From Plantago major (taxonomy: Eukaryota; Streptophyta; Magnoliopsida; Lamiales; Plantaginaceae): DNA of 64,000 nt. Positions within the stretch are counted from its first letter, which is position 1; each line of letters opens with the position of its first letter. This document shows positions 1 through 10,280 of the stretch, one piece after another. The stretch spans positions 90,548,914 through 90,612,913 of the forward strand of contig CM048839.1 of assembly GCA_026545765.1 (NCBI GenBank), written 5' to 3'. The position numbers and the translations under genes are program-made. The notes under the pieces are model-generated. The model did not search any database. It saw only the letters and a program-made list of their open reading frames with translations, and was not told the origin of the DNA.

Positions 1-880
1 CAGGAGAGAAGATATCTGTGCTGTGAAGCCACCAGGTCTTGGATTTGTGATGCGTGCAAAGGGCTGATATCACCGTCTACTCTCTTTTTACATTCCCCTA
101 ACTACCCTCCTTTCTTTCTCATCTGTCCGTTGACTTTGGGTATATTTGGTATTTCAGAGATTCGTCATGGGCCTCCAGTTCATTGGGCCTCTTCGTAAAG
201 ACCTGTCATGAGTTGATCCACCGAGGCCCATTTTAAGAGCCTTCTAGATCGGCCCGCACAAAACGTCAAAACCCTAGAATTGTGGCCTATTTATTTGCTA
301 CTTTGCATTTGATTTGTGAGTGAGAAATGGTTGCCTGATCGAAAATGGAGGTGATAATATCGGAAATTGAGTTGCATGAATGGTTGGAAATCAGCTGTAG
401 TTTGTGTTTATGTAACTTCGATTGGTTTCCAATTCCGTTCATGCAAACTGGATTTCGGATTTCTCCCCCATTTAATCTCGGGTTTTCTTCCTTGGCCGAA
501 AATTACTACTCTGTTATGTTTATCCTTTCCATTTTTTGTTTTAGAAGCTGGATCTGTATTAATTTAAGTTGGTTTACAGATCTATCTTTAGTCATGTTAC
601 GAGATTTTGGCTTATAATTGTGTTCCTGTTTGAATTTGCATATTGAGATTCTTGTGTTGTTATGTTTGGCAGTGATTTGTTACTCCTAAACACTGGATTT
701 GTGTAAATTTTAGCAAAATTGTCTCAGGGAAAACTGTTGATGCGAGCGAATCAACTTTGTTCGATTATCCCAATTATTTCAAGGTAGTTACTGATATTTC
801 GTTTGTTATGATACATAAAAAGACTGGATATTTCCATGGAAGGACACATAGGTTACAGAGCACTAAGGCAGGTAGGGGAA
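1..880. other. Left-edge region with promoter motifs, no gene model possible
   Basis: The first 200 bases are open in one plus-strand frame and also read plausibly on the minus strand, but neither can be anchored to a start codon or a family. After the promoter-like block at 165-280 there is an ATG near 344 followed at once by a GTGATAAT donor-like site. A short exon-like stretch at about 722-783 is bounded by a TTTTAG acceptor and a GTAGTT donor. The reading phases of these pieces do not join simply, so I do not call a gene. A host gene whose 5' exons lie here, or two divergent genes sharing one promoter, are both possible. Confidence 0.25.
165..280. promoter_or_regulatory. Site II / telo-box promoter-like block
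   Basis: Several TGGGCC-type site II motifs in both orientations (ATGGGCCTCC near 168, TTGGGCCTCT near 183, GAGGCCCATT near 222, CGGCCCGC near 252) lie just upstream of AAAACCCTAG (telo-box) near 268-277. In plants this combination is known from promoters of translation-related and nucleolar genes. The density of the motifs in about 110 bases supports a real promoter. Direction is not decided, and site II elements can act divergently. Confidence 0.45.
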
Positions 881-1018
881 AGGATCTTTAAACATTGGGT
901 TTCTCCGAAAGGGTAGTATAACATGATAGATGGATCTTTAACAGGATCTTTAACAGGATCTCCGAAAGGATCTTTAAACATTGGATCTTTAACAGGATCT
1001 TTAAACATTGGGTTTCGG
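881..1018. repeat. Short irregular tandem repeat (GGATCTTTAA units)
   Basis: The unit GGATCTTTAAACATTGGG and the shorter GGATCTTTAACA recur in mixed order about seven times, with GTTTCTCCGAAAGG-type spacers. This looks like slippage-driven expansion of a small minisatellite in non-coding DNA. Confidence 0.7.
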
Positions 1019-2090
1019 ATTTGGTTGTGTGTCTTGATTAGTGACAGTATAAATTTCCATTAAGTTAACTGGAAGTGTTTAAATATCTGCTTATGAATCT
1101 TGGTTTTGGTCATCATAGGTAGACATGGGATTTCGTTTGGCTACCAGCGACGATGATCACATGTGTGCAATATCTTTCAAAATTTTATATGGGATATAAT
1201 GATTTTTGGTTGAATGATGATTTTGAAAATTTAAGAGGTGGCCCTGTTAGCAACCCCCATCTCCACCCTGCGATTTGGCTGAATGATGTGTTTCTCGATT
1301 GATCTCGTGTTTAGATTAATTGGTTCCCAGCACAATACATGGACTGGACTTTGTCCTGCTCCTGCCCATTTCATTTCTTGCAACCTTGTGTCCAATACAG
1401 CAAAACAATTGTAAGATTAGTATTTGGGCAAATGCTTTGTCTAACATGCTGAATAGCTGACAGAATACATGCTAGCTTCTGGTCTTGAGCAATGAATGCC
1501 TCCCCTTCCAGCCATGTGATGCACTCTTCCTCATTTGTCGTACAACTTCGATTCCTAAATTAGCTGGAGAGAAATATTCCAGTCCATTATGGGAAGAAGA
1601 GAATTGTTTGCAATACGTCCCAAAGTTTTATTGTACCTTGTAATCCAGTCCTATAGCCAGTTCTGGTAGACTTGATAGCCCTGCTAAGTCACATGGTTGC
1701 GAGTTGCGACAAACACCCAATCCGTTTCTTATGAACATTGGTAGAGAGAAAGGTCCGTCCCTCCCTCCACACTTTTATTCAATTAAAATTCCATTGCCTT
1801 TTACAACCCAAAAAAAACCCAAAAGTTTGATCAACAGAGACAAGAAGAGGAAACCCTAAGATAACTCTTCCGCTATCCATGGATGATGTTCTTCAAGATC
1901 ATTGAGGGGAAGAATTTCACTTTTTGCAGAGCTAAGATATCTTCATAACAGAGCATGAAAACCTACATCAATGAATACTCCCTAATTGTGTTATTTTCAC
2001 TTTTTTTTTTTTTTGTTTATGGTTGTGGAGTATACACTTGAAAACTTTAATATATGTATTGTTAATTGCTCAAGCTAGTAGTGTTTAATT
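1019..2090. other. Gene-less stretch; one weak exon-like ORF on minus strand
   Basis: No gene can be supported. On the minus strand about 60 codons are open between roughly 1371 and 1555 with protein-like composition (it includes the string CITWLEGEAFIAQDQ). It has no start, no recognised family and no flanking exons. An AAACCCTAA-like motif sits near 1853 and a 12-nt T run near 1999. This may be a relic of a host gene or of a mobile element. Confidence 0.2.
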
Positions 2091-2119
2091 GAATTCTAGG
2101 GTTTCTCAATTTTGAGTGT

Positions 2120-2290
2120 TTCAGGTTTCCACTTCTCTATCGCATGCTCCACTACCTACTTGTGTTTTAAAGGTTGTAGCATGATACAACCATATGCATT
2201 AAATATTGTATGTTAAAACACATTAAAGCACCAGTACCAGGAGGTAGTATAATATGTTGTAGGGTAGAAAAAATTGTGTTTCAGTATAGT
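2120..2290. repeat. Diverged hairpin repeat related to the MITE at 31053-31445
   Basis: An imperfect stem-loop runs from GCATGCTCCACTACCT to AGGAGGTAGTATAATATG. The sequence aligns by eye along about 160 bases with 31083-31240 (shared blocks include GGTTTCC, ACTACCT, CATATGCAT and ATGTTGTAGG.TAGAAAAA). The copy near 31 kb has MULE-type ends and a 9-bp target duplication; here the outer ends are not visible. It is probably an older, end-eroded copy. Confidence 0.5.
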
Positions 2291-2421
2291 TGTACAAGCT
2301 TCAACATTAAGTTATTTGAATGTCTCAAATTATTGTGTTGTGTATTATATATTTTAAGTTTATAGTTGGGGAAAATATAGTTAGAGACATTCATGCAGAT
2401 GAAAGTTGTTTAACCAAGTCT

Positions 2422-3533
2422 ACTATTATCTTTAGTAGAAACATTGATGACTCTTTAAAAAATCAGATTCAGGCCATCCTTAATGTACAGGTTGTGGACA
2501 AACATGAAAAATATCTGAGCCTTCCCACCATTATGGGGAAAAATAAGAAGGAAGTTTTTGGCTGGTTACGTGATAAAATTTCGAAAAAAGCTCAATCTTT
2601 TGACGGAAAACTCCTATCCAAAGCAGGTAAGGAAGTCCTTGTAAAATCTGTTTTCCAAACCATCCCCTCTTACGTCATGAGTTATTTTAAACTCCCCGAT
2701 TATCTTATAAAAGATCTTGAATCTTTAATTAATAATTTCTGGTGGAGTGATGAAGAGAAAAACAAAATGCATTATATTAATTAGCAAACCATAACTAAAA
2801 GTAAGAGAGATGATGGCATTGGCTTTAGAGATTTACATGCTTTTAACTTGGCCTTGGAAAACAGATTTGGAGGATTCTTAAGCATCACCACTCCCTTCTT
2901 AGTCGGGTTTACAAAGCTAAGTATTTTCCAAACTCTGACATTCTACATGCTATTCCTAAGGTTAATCTTCTTACACCTGGAAGAGTATTTGTGCTGCTCT
3001 TCAGTTAGTCAATGATGGAATTCGTTGTAGAGTTGGAAATGGTGAAAATATTGATATTTGGAAAGATAAATGGATTCCGGGTTCAAACTCTTCTAAAATT
3101 AAAACCCCGGATATCCATCATGAAGGGCCCCTCCCCGTCTCTTTTTTTATCCACCCCCTCATTTGATGAATGGGATTTGTCTGTTCTTAACCACTTGTTT
3201 TGGCAGGATGATATAGATGAGATCTTGAAAATCCCTCTTGCCAATAGGGATGTTGATGATACTTTGATTTGGCATTTTTCACGGAATGGTAAATATTCGG
3301 TCTCTTCCGCCTATCATTTGGCGATGGATAGCAAGCACAAGGCGCTTGCTTCTACTCGGGGCAGCTCCTCTAGTGCCATTGTCAAGAATTGGAACTTTGT
3401 TTGGAATGTCAAGCTTCCTGGCAAAATCAAACACTTTCTCTGGCGACTTCTCCATGACTCTCTTCCCACTTCTTCTGAGCTGAAAAGAAGGCATGTGACC
3501 TCGGATGATCTTTGTCCAGTTTGCGGTGGGTGA
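2422..3533 (+). pseudogene. LINE ORF2 remnant: RT C-terminus and zf-RVT
   Basis: The region encodes the tail of a LINE reverse transcriptase followed by the zf-RVT domain, in more than one frame. A long frame begins upstream at 2320, but its first 34 codons are target-site DNA, so that start has no meaning for the element. The linker at about 2800-2900 still reads GIGFRDLHAFNLALE, a conserved post-RT motif. The zf-RVT part includes WNFVWNVKLPGKIKHFLWRL and ends at CPVCGG. Confidence 0.85.
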
Positions 3534-3869
3534 TCCGAATCCACCCTCCATCTTATGCGAGATTGTCACTTCTTCCGGATGTATTGGGCACTTGCCAATA
3601 TCTCTTCGTCTACTATATACTTTCATTGTGACTCGATTTGGGATTGGGTTAACGGTGTTCGTATCTGAATGGATAGTGGTGATTTCGATTTCTTTATTGT
3701 GTCTTGCTGGTGTATTTGGTACAACATGAATAGGGTCGTTCATGACCAGCTTCACTTTGCGCCCATTGAATCGGTGAGTTATGCTCGCAACTATGTAACC
3801 TTTGTTAAGGCAAACATTTGTTGGGCAAGTGAACAGCCAACAGTAGGCTGCGACGAATGGTCCATGGAC

Positions 3870-4317
3870 CCCGTTGGGATATATCGAACTCAATTTTGAT
3901 GCCTCAGTTCCCCGGAATGGCAGCTTGGGTGGCATTGATGTGGTTGCTAGAGACCACACTGGTTTGGTCTTGGCTTGGTCAAGGAAAAAGTCACAAGGAT
4001 CCCCCGCTATTGAAGTTGTTGAAGCCTACGCGGCTCGCCTAGCTGTTCTTCTTGCTAAAGACATGGACTATCAGCACATCATCGTTGAAGACGACTGTCT
4101 ATTGGTTATTCAAGGTCTTACTTCCAGCCATTCTACTTCTAGCACGGTAGGAACCTTGTATTCTCAGATAAAGCAGCTACTTGATGACTTTGCTGGCTGC
4201 TCAATACGACACATTCGTCGAGAAGCCAACGGATTAGCGGACAAGCTGAGCCGGGATATTGGAATAAACTCCAACGGTTTTGGCTCCCTGCCTTTCGATT
4301 TTGTCGAGATGATTTGA
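3870..4317 (+). pseudogene. LINE RNase H-like domain
   Basis: About 147 codons are open in one frame. They start with GYIELNFDASV, which carries the first Asp of the RNase H fold. VVEAYAARLAVLLAKD supplies the Glu-bearing helix, and IIVEDDCLLVIQ the next Asp. LADKLSRD near the end matches the final helix region. This RVT_3-type RNase H is typical of plant L1 LINEs. It is out of frame with the upstream RT part and belongs to the same truncated insertion. Confidence 0.85.
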
Positions 4318-4480
4318 TCTTGTATTAGTGTATTTTTTCGAATTTCCTGTAATAGCAGCAAATGCTCCCTGCTTTGCTTTGGTTGAAGCTCTCTTTCTTC
4401 AACTTGTAAACTCTTCTTTATTGAATGAAATCTCATTCTTGCTCAAAAAAAAAAAAAAAAAAAATTGTTTAACCAAGTCT

Positions 4481-6660
4481 TGAAGTTGTTGATTTGTCAT
4501 TTTATTTTGATGGACTTGTACTAAGTGCATTTAGTATGAGATACATAGAGAGATGGGAGTTGGTTTGAACTTATTATTAGGTCAGTTCGCCTTTGCATCA
4601 TTCCCGAATCAACGCTATATCTTATTACCCTAACTTTGAAGTCATGTGTAGACATATTTACATATAAATTGCAGTTCGCATGCCATGATTTCACTTGAAT
4701 GATTCAATTTATTTGATTGTCTATTTTAGTGCCTCCATCCCAATTTTGCTCTTTGAAAGTCAATTGGGTTGGGCGTTGGGAATTGGTTGATCATCACGAG
4801 GTTCCAGGCTTGGTTGTATACTCCAATAGGGCAAGAATGTGGGAGCATAATGTGAACTAATTTGAATTCCGTGGTAGGGATATTTACAACATCTGATATA
4901 AGATGTTCAAACGCACCACTGACAAGGCTTCCGATGGTTGCTCGGTACCATCTTCCATACACTCAAGGTGCAAATGGTCCACGGGTGATTCAAAATGATG
5001 CAGATGTGGTTTCCATATGTTTGAGTCTATGAGAGTTGCTGAATTACGACGCTTGCAAAAGTGTACTTCCTGTCAATATTCTCCTCATTGTACCCCACAT
5101 TGAATGGTGGCCATTATACCCTACCTCCAAATGTTCCAGCACCAGCCATTGCATTCAGTGTGTCACGGCTTTATGACGAGTATGATAACAGCTATTGTGA
5201 TATCCATACAATTTGTAGCAAAGAGAGGTGTCCGTGGTGAACTATGGTACCTCAGTTACTATCCGATACCTCGAGTCTCGTATGGCAATCGCTACAACCT
5301 AAGGCAATATCCCCATCGTGTTTTCTCAAATGCCTGCTGTGGTACGAGGATGAGGCCGATTTCACTTAGGAAATATCCCTTCCTTTGTGGTATTTGCTCT
5401 TCATGCCAAGCACCGGGCCCAACCAACATCCACAAATTTTGTCACAACCCACATTTTGATAGGTTGGTGCATGTGGTAGGTTTATAATAGAACCATCACT
5501 CTAGCAGCAAATAGTATTATATTGTGCAAGTATCTTAGACTTCTCATCCATGTTGGCATTTTATGGTGAAACTTCTATACTAAATCAATCCCCTGTTTGT
5601 TCCACAATTTATGTTAATTTAAATTGTCCAAGTACCATTATGTAATGCATTTGGACCTATTTGTCTCAACTATTTTGGTTTGTTGAGTACAAACTCTATC
5701 TAGACGAATTGATGTATAGTCCCATTTATTTCAATATTGTAAGATTGATTCAAGTTCACTCAGAATTGAAGAACTGGCGAAAATTGTTTCATTTAAGCAA
5801 TTTTAGTTCCCTAATTTTCTTTGTTGGTTACAATGGAAAAAACCAGCGTCAATACCAAAATACAGACTAATATTTATCTTGTCCTATAGCGTGTAATAAG
5901 TGATGACCTAAATGCCATATTTAACACACAACCATATGGCGATTAACCCGATTTTTATATGAAACCACATTTTTGCCCTTGATTTGGAATTTTCAGCCTT
6001 CGCCAGTGTCCCCTTAAGCTTCTTCTCATTCTCCCTTGTCATTTTCAGTTCAAACTTCACTTTCCTGGTTTCTTCAATCAACAAAGAGTTGCTAGCATGA
6101 ATTCTTCAACCATGTTGAGTAGTTTGCGAATATATTCCTGAAGCCGCTTGTCTTCCACAACGGAATCATAGGAGCCTCTTATATATGCCAATTCGATCTC
6201 AACACTTGTGTTCGCCAGAGGCAATTCAAGCCAATCCCAGACACACCTGCTCCCTGGATTTATGGTCACAAAAAATGTATCATGCAATTTTCTAATCATT
6301 CAATTCCACAACGCTTGTAATTAAAACTCAAATCAACACAAGGGGTGAACGTAGGCCTAACCTGTTGTGATATGTGTTTGTGAAGAAACATGGATCAACG
6401 CCACATGTTGTAGTGCACCGATTTCATTCATTAATCCCATTCCACTCCATCTTTCACAAAAACATAACCAAAATGATTCATTATCAAAGAATTAACCACA
6501 GTATCCACACATGCACAGTCAGAATTGAAACTTTTATTAGTCAACATCAATTAACCGGTTGGATGAGCAAAGCCATTACCACATTACGCCTATTTCATTC
6601 CTTAATCCCATTCTGTTTCATCTTTCACAAAAACGGAACCAAAATGACTGACTTTTGCAT
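4481..6660. other. Gene-less stretch, possibly old MULE debris
   Basis: Open frames here (plus 5104-5487, minus 4726-4962, minus 6078-6299) match nothing I recognise. A plus-strand run near 4960-5010 (GANGPRVIQNDADV) resembles the N-terminal part of MuDR-like transposases, but only loosely. Two direct repeats of about 60 bases, at about 6420-6480 and 6589-6648 (ATTAATCCCATTC..., CATCTTTCACAAAAAC), are visible. I can support no gene. Confidence 0.25.
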
Positions 6661-6689
6661 GCACCTACCAAAAATTGGTAATCAAATGA

Positions 6690-7258
6690 TAGTAAGTGCA
6701 TAATAATACACATGAGATGTTTGGAAGTGTAACAGTGATCACGTTGATGTCGTGGACACATGGAAAACCCTGCACTGGCAACTGGTAACAGGTGCAAGTC
6801 ACCGCAGTGTTGGATATGAACTCGTAAACACCTTTTCTCGGTGCTTTAATCAGCTTCCATCCTTTCCCCTTATCACGGGTTGCGTTCCAGCAATGTTGCA
6901 TGTGTGGTGTAAATGCTCCAGTCCATGAGAGGGAATCATTCCTTATGTCCGTGAAGCATGTCATAATTTGTTGTCTTATTGTGTCAATCAAATTGCATAA
7001 GGGGAGTGACCTTCCAGGTTTTATCCACTTATTAAATGATTCCACGACATTCCTAGTCATTTCCCCATACCCTATAATGTTTGCTGACCAAGCGAGAACC
7101 AACTTCTCAAATGGTAAGTCCTCAAGGAATAAAACGACCATGGGTCAGCTGTTATTCTTGAACTCATCCAGTGCATCGTGGAGTAGTTGTATTGTAGGCG
7201 CATACACATCATTTTTCAACAAATTTATCATTTTTTCACGGAAGCAATTTGACTAACC
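6690..7258 (-). pseudogene. MULE (MuDR-type) transposase C-terminal fragment with SWIM zinc finger
   Basis: On the minus strand the frame 7141-6665 encodes the C-terminal third of a MuDR-like transposase. The block ENLPFEKL-like WSANIIGYGEMTRNVVESFN matches the conserved 'S N..ESFN.W' region. The SWIM zinc finger is complete (CTCYQLPVQGFPCVH, giving CxC...CxH). Upstream in the same frame lies LLHDALDEFKNNS, separated from the ATG at 7141 by one stop codon, so this ATG is not the original start. The DDE catalytic core and terminal inverted repeats were not found. It is a degraded fragment of a DNA transposon gene, not a host gene. Confidence 0.75.
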
Positions 7259-7260
7259 AC

Positions 7261-7760
7261 CCATATACATCACCATCAAGTTGGTGCATTTTAATGGTCT
7301 ATCTTTTCGATATCTACAATGGCCATTGCAACCGGGGAAAGTCCTCAATTTATATCATGATGAAAGTTATTTGAAGTATATCATCAGTCTTTTACATATA
7401 CCTTTAATCCTGGTATTAAACATTTATTGGGTTAGACTTGCCAAGTTAGCAGACATAGTTTAGGTTATCACCGAAAATGCCAAGACATCAATTACATTCA
7501 AACTTTAATCCTTCTCTATACTAAAATCCCAACATTTCCCGTCATTTGAAGTTTTAGGCTTCATTTGATTTGAAGGGAAATCAGGGAAAAGAAAGAAAAA
7601 AATAGGGGAAAAAATATTGTTCTCCATTGTTTGGTATATTTGTTTGAAAAAAATGGATTTTTAAAAAAAATCTTTATCATTTATATCTATATATCATCAT
7701 AAAATAAAGAAAGATTGTATTATAGCTATTATTGACATATTGAATTATATTCTTCTAGGT
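7261..7760. other. Gene-less A+T-rich stretch
   Basis: Nothing coding or structural was recognised apart from A- and T-rich runs around 7590-7700. Confidence 0.5.
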
Positions 7761-7769
7761 GATGGTTAA

Positions 7770-8322
7770 GTTTGGAATGGACTGATTCTTGTGGTTTTTT
7801 GTACAGGGTGTTGCTCGTTTTTGTATAGCTTGGAGTGTTGGAGCTTTTTGGTGTGGGTACCTGATTTGTTCCTTGGTTCTTAGTTGGGCTTTATCTTATT
7901 GTTGGTATAAAGTGGAGTTTGTGGAAGCTCATGGAGTAGGCACAAACATGGTGACAAATTTTTGGGTGATGTTTAGTGATCACAATTGTTGTCCTGGAGT
8001 CATTGGTAGGTGATGTGAAGTGCCCAGATTTGACTCGGTTTGCGAACCTTGGGTACTAGATGTTGATGGAATTGAGTTAGGGGGTTATTTTCTTCTATAG
8101 TCTAGTTTACTAGATGTTGTTTTCTTCTATAGTCTAGTTTACTATGTCTGAGTGTATATAACAAGAGTTTAGTGTTAGTCTAGCCGTTTCAGTGGATCGT
8201 TCTTTGATTTGTACAGATTCGTTGGATGTTTGTCCTTTTATGTACTTCGTACTCCTTTAGGAGGCTTCAATATACTTTCAATTACTTGCAAAAAAAGTAA
8301 AAAAATAAAAAAAATAAAATTA
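7770..8322 (+). mobile_element. Probable LINE 3' tail
   Basis: The sequence has a long 3'-UTR-like character and ends in GGAGGCTTCAATATACTTTC followed by an A-rich run at about 8290-8322, as in plant LINE 3' ends. A 24-base block (TTTCTTCTATAGTCTAGTTT and following bases) is repeated in tandem at about 8090 and 8120. No RT domain is left and no target duplication was found, so the class is tentative. Confidence 0.35.
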
Positions 8323-8373
8323 ATAATAATTATTATTATTATTATTATTATTATTATAATAATAATAATAATG
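8323..8373. repeat. (ATT)n/(AAT)n microsatellite
   Basis: A run of about ATT x11 flanked by AAT units forms a perfect short palindrome-like microsatellite directly after the A-rich tail of the preceding repeat. Microsatellites often grow from such tails. Confidence 0.9.
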
Positions 8374-8535
8374 AAAAGTTGTTTTTCTTATTGTTCCCTA
8401 TTTTCCTTCAGACAAAATGAAGCCTTAGATTATATACTTTTCCCAAGTTAGCACACATAGTAACTGCAATATGTTTTAGCCAGCAGTTCTCCATTGAGGA
8501 AAACATCAACATGACCATCTTTTGCCTTAGATACG

Positions 8536-9931
8536 TTGGTGAGCATGGATCCGATCAAACCTGATCTGAATTTCAGAATGATCCGATCCGACAAGTATAT
8601 TTTTGCTCAATCCGAATTCTGAATCCAAATTTTCGGATCAGATTCGGATCAATTCGAATTTGGATATGATTTTTTCGGACTTAATCCGAAAATCTACGGC
8701 TTTTTCTTTAAAAAAATCAAAAACAACAAGAATTAGTAATGAATGAGAGCGGCTGAGTGGGGCTGGGGATTGAGCGGAATTTTTGGGATTTTGGGATCAG
8801 GGATTTGGGATTGGGACATATTTTTCACGTCCCAATCCCATCCCAAATAAAGACGGGATTTTTCAGGATTGGGACTTTGGCATTTGGGCGGGATCGGGCG
8901 GGTTTCCAGGATCCCATATATTTTGAAGAATTTTTACAACACTCTTGATAATTTTGGACAACAATTTATAATTTAACAAATACTAGTTCACATTAAACAT
9001 AAATTACATAATCCTACTTTTGTATGGCTTTAAAAAACAACTTGCACCTCTATATGCACAATGAAGGTATATATATATCCTAGAGACAATCATATTGGAA
9101 ACATACAACTCATACCCCAAGCTAAATTGCTTTGTTTTTTTTTTTTTATAGGTTAGACATACAACGAATAGTTAGATAAACAAGTATCATTCCAACATTA
9201 ATCTCAATCATGTAATTAAAGAAGAAAAAATTGCATCCTAAAAAAGTTGTCGTTTTTGTGTAATATATAGTAGTATTAATTATTTATTGATTCATTCATT
9301 ATATCTCAAATCCCAATTGGGATTCAAATTCAATTCCAATCTCGTCCCAAAATTATATATGGGAATTCGGGAATTATCCCAATTGGATCGGAAATTTCGG
9401 GATAATCCCAACTGGGATCGGGATTTTTCCAATATCCCATATATACCAAACCCCCACCCCTACGGCTGAGGAAGAATCAACAAGAATTAGGAGGAAAAAT
9501 CAACAAGAATTGAACAAACAACAAGAATTAACAATTTCCCGAAAGCGACTGAGGAAGGAGGCGGTGGTACGGAGGCGGGCTGGAGCCGGCTAAGTACGAA
9601 GTCGACTGAGTGTCTGGGGTTTCTGGAAGTCGAGCGATGGGAGTGAGTGAAATGATTTAGGTTTTAGGGTTTCTAAAATTGGTTTTGACTTTTGTGGTGG
9701 CTAAAGGGAAAGTGTGTAAGATGATTTGTAGTAGACATTATTCTGCGTTTTTATCTCAATGCCCTATAGCCTAAAATATATAAAATTTCGAAAATCCACA
9801 GATTTAATCCGATCAGATCCGAAAATTTCGGATCTGAAAAATACTAATCAGAAATCCGATTAGGAGATACCAGATCGGACTAGTCCGGATCGGTTTTTCA
9901 GGTTTTCGGATTAGGTTCATATGCACACCAA
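8536..9931. mobile_element. Non-autonomous hAT-like element (outer), split by a second hAT
   Basis: The ends are imperfect inverted repeats: TTGGTGAGCATGGATCC at the left and, read on the minus strand, TTGGTGTGCATATGAACC at the right. Both arms are rich in GGATC/GATCCGAT subterminal motifs (8550-8690 and 9790-9915). No transposase is present. The flanking 8-mers do not match well enough to call a TSD, so the superfamily is inferred from the end sequence. Without the inner element (8758-9462) the outer one is about 0.7 kb. Confidence 0.55.
8758..9462. mobile_element. Non-autonomous hAT (inner) with perfect 8-bp TSD
   Basis: The 8-mer CGGCTGAG occurs at 8750-8757 and 9463-9470, directly flanking the element. 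The ends are TGGGGCTGGGGATTG at the left and TAGGGGTGGGGGTTTGG on the minus strand at the right, matching hAT termini of the TAGGGGTG type. Subterminal arms are GGGATTTGGGATTGGGA-like and ATCCCAATTGGGAT-like repeats. No coding capacity is seen. Removing it restores a continuous outer element, so it inserted later. Confidence 0.8.
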
Positions 9932-10280
9932 TAGTTTAATCGGCAAAATTATGCAATAATCAGACCACTCCCACTATGAGTGGTCGGGAAGCGAGATCAT
10001 AGAATAGAGGCTACAATCTGGATCATAGATCCGTTGGGGCTGGGCTGGGATTTGGCCCAACATTTTTCCTTTTAAAAAAATATTAGTTTAAAAAATTAAT
10101 TAAAAAAATAAATATATAATAATAAAATATAAAAATTATACCAATGGATATACTTTCATGATCTATAAATTGACACCATTTTCATCCAATTTCACCACAC
10201 CTCAAATTTCTCCCTTCTTCCATTCTTAAACTCAAAACGCTCTATAAACTCTAAAATTTCATTATATTTGTGCCGGTATT
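9932..10280. other. Gene-less stretch upstream of PIF ORF1 remnant
   Basis: There is an A+T-rich block with a small hairpin (CCACTCCCACTATGAGTGG at about 9964-9982). A sequence at 10165-10240 looks like the leader of PIF/Harbinger ORF1 genes. No terminal repeats were identified. Confidence 0.35.

Larger units (their letters stand above)
2422..4464 (+). mobile_element. 5'-truncated LINE (L1-like, RNase H type) with 16-bp TSD and poly(A)
   Basis: This is the 3' part of a plant L1-like LINE inserted by target-primed reverse transcription. The sequence TTGTTTAACCAAGTCT occurs exactly at 2406-2421 and again at 4465-4480, directly after a 20-nt poly(A) at 4445-4464, so both ends are fixed. In order it holds the C-terminal part of reverse transcriptase (from about 2422; KISKKAQSFDGKLLSKAGK and NNFWWS are typical), a zinc-binding zf-RVT block (about 3285-3533, ending CPVCGG), and an RNase H-like domain (about 3870-4317, NFDASVP start). 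Endonuclease and most of RT are absent through 5' truncation. Several frame shifts and a stop between blocks show the copy is dead, while the perfect TSD suggests the insertion is not very old. Confidence 0.93.

Noticed and set aside
3279-3959. A 226-codon open frame on the minus strand
   Set aside because: It is antisense to the zf-RVT and RNase H parts of the LINE and matches no family; an overlap shadow.
5104-5487. A 127-codon open frame as a host gene
   Set aside because: It has no recognisable domain and no flanking signals, and an adjacent frame shows weak MULE-like phrases; chance or old transposon debris is more likely.
8209-8451. An 80-codon frame with a run of isoleucines
   Set aside because: The isoleucine run is the ATT/ATA microsatellite; no conserved protein is present.
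8536-9931. A clear 8-bp target duplication for the outer hAT-like element
   Set aside because: The flanks TAGATACG and TAGTTTAA do not match well enough; only the inverted ends support the call.
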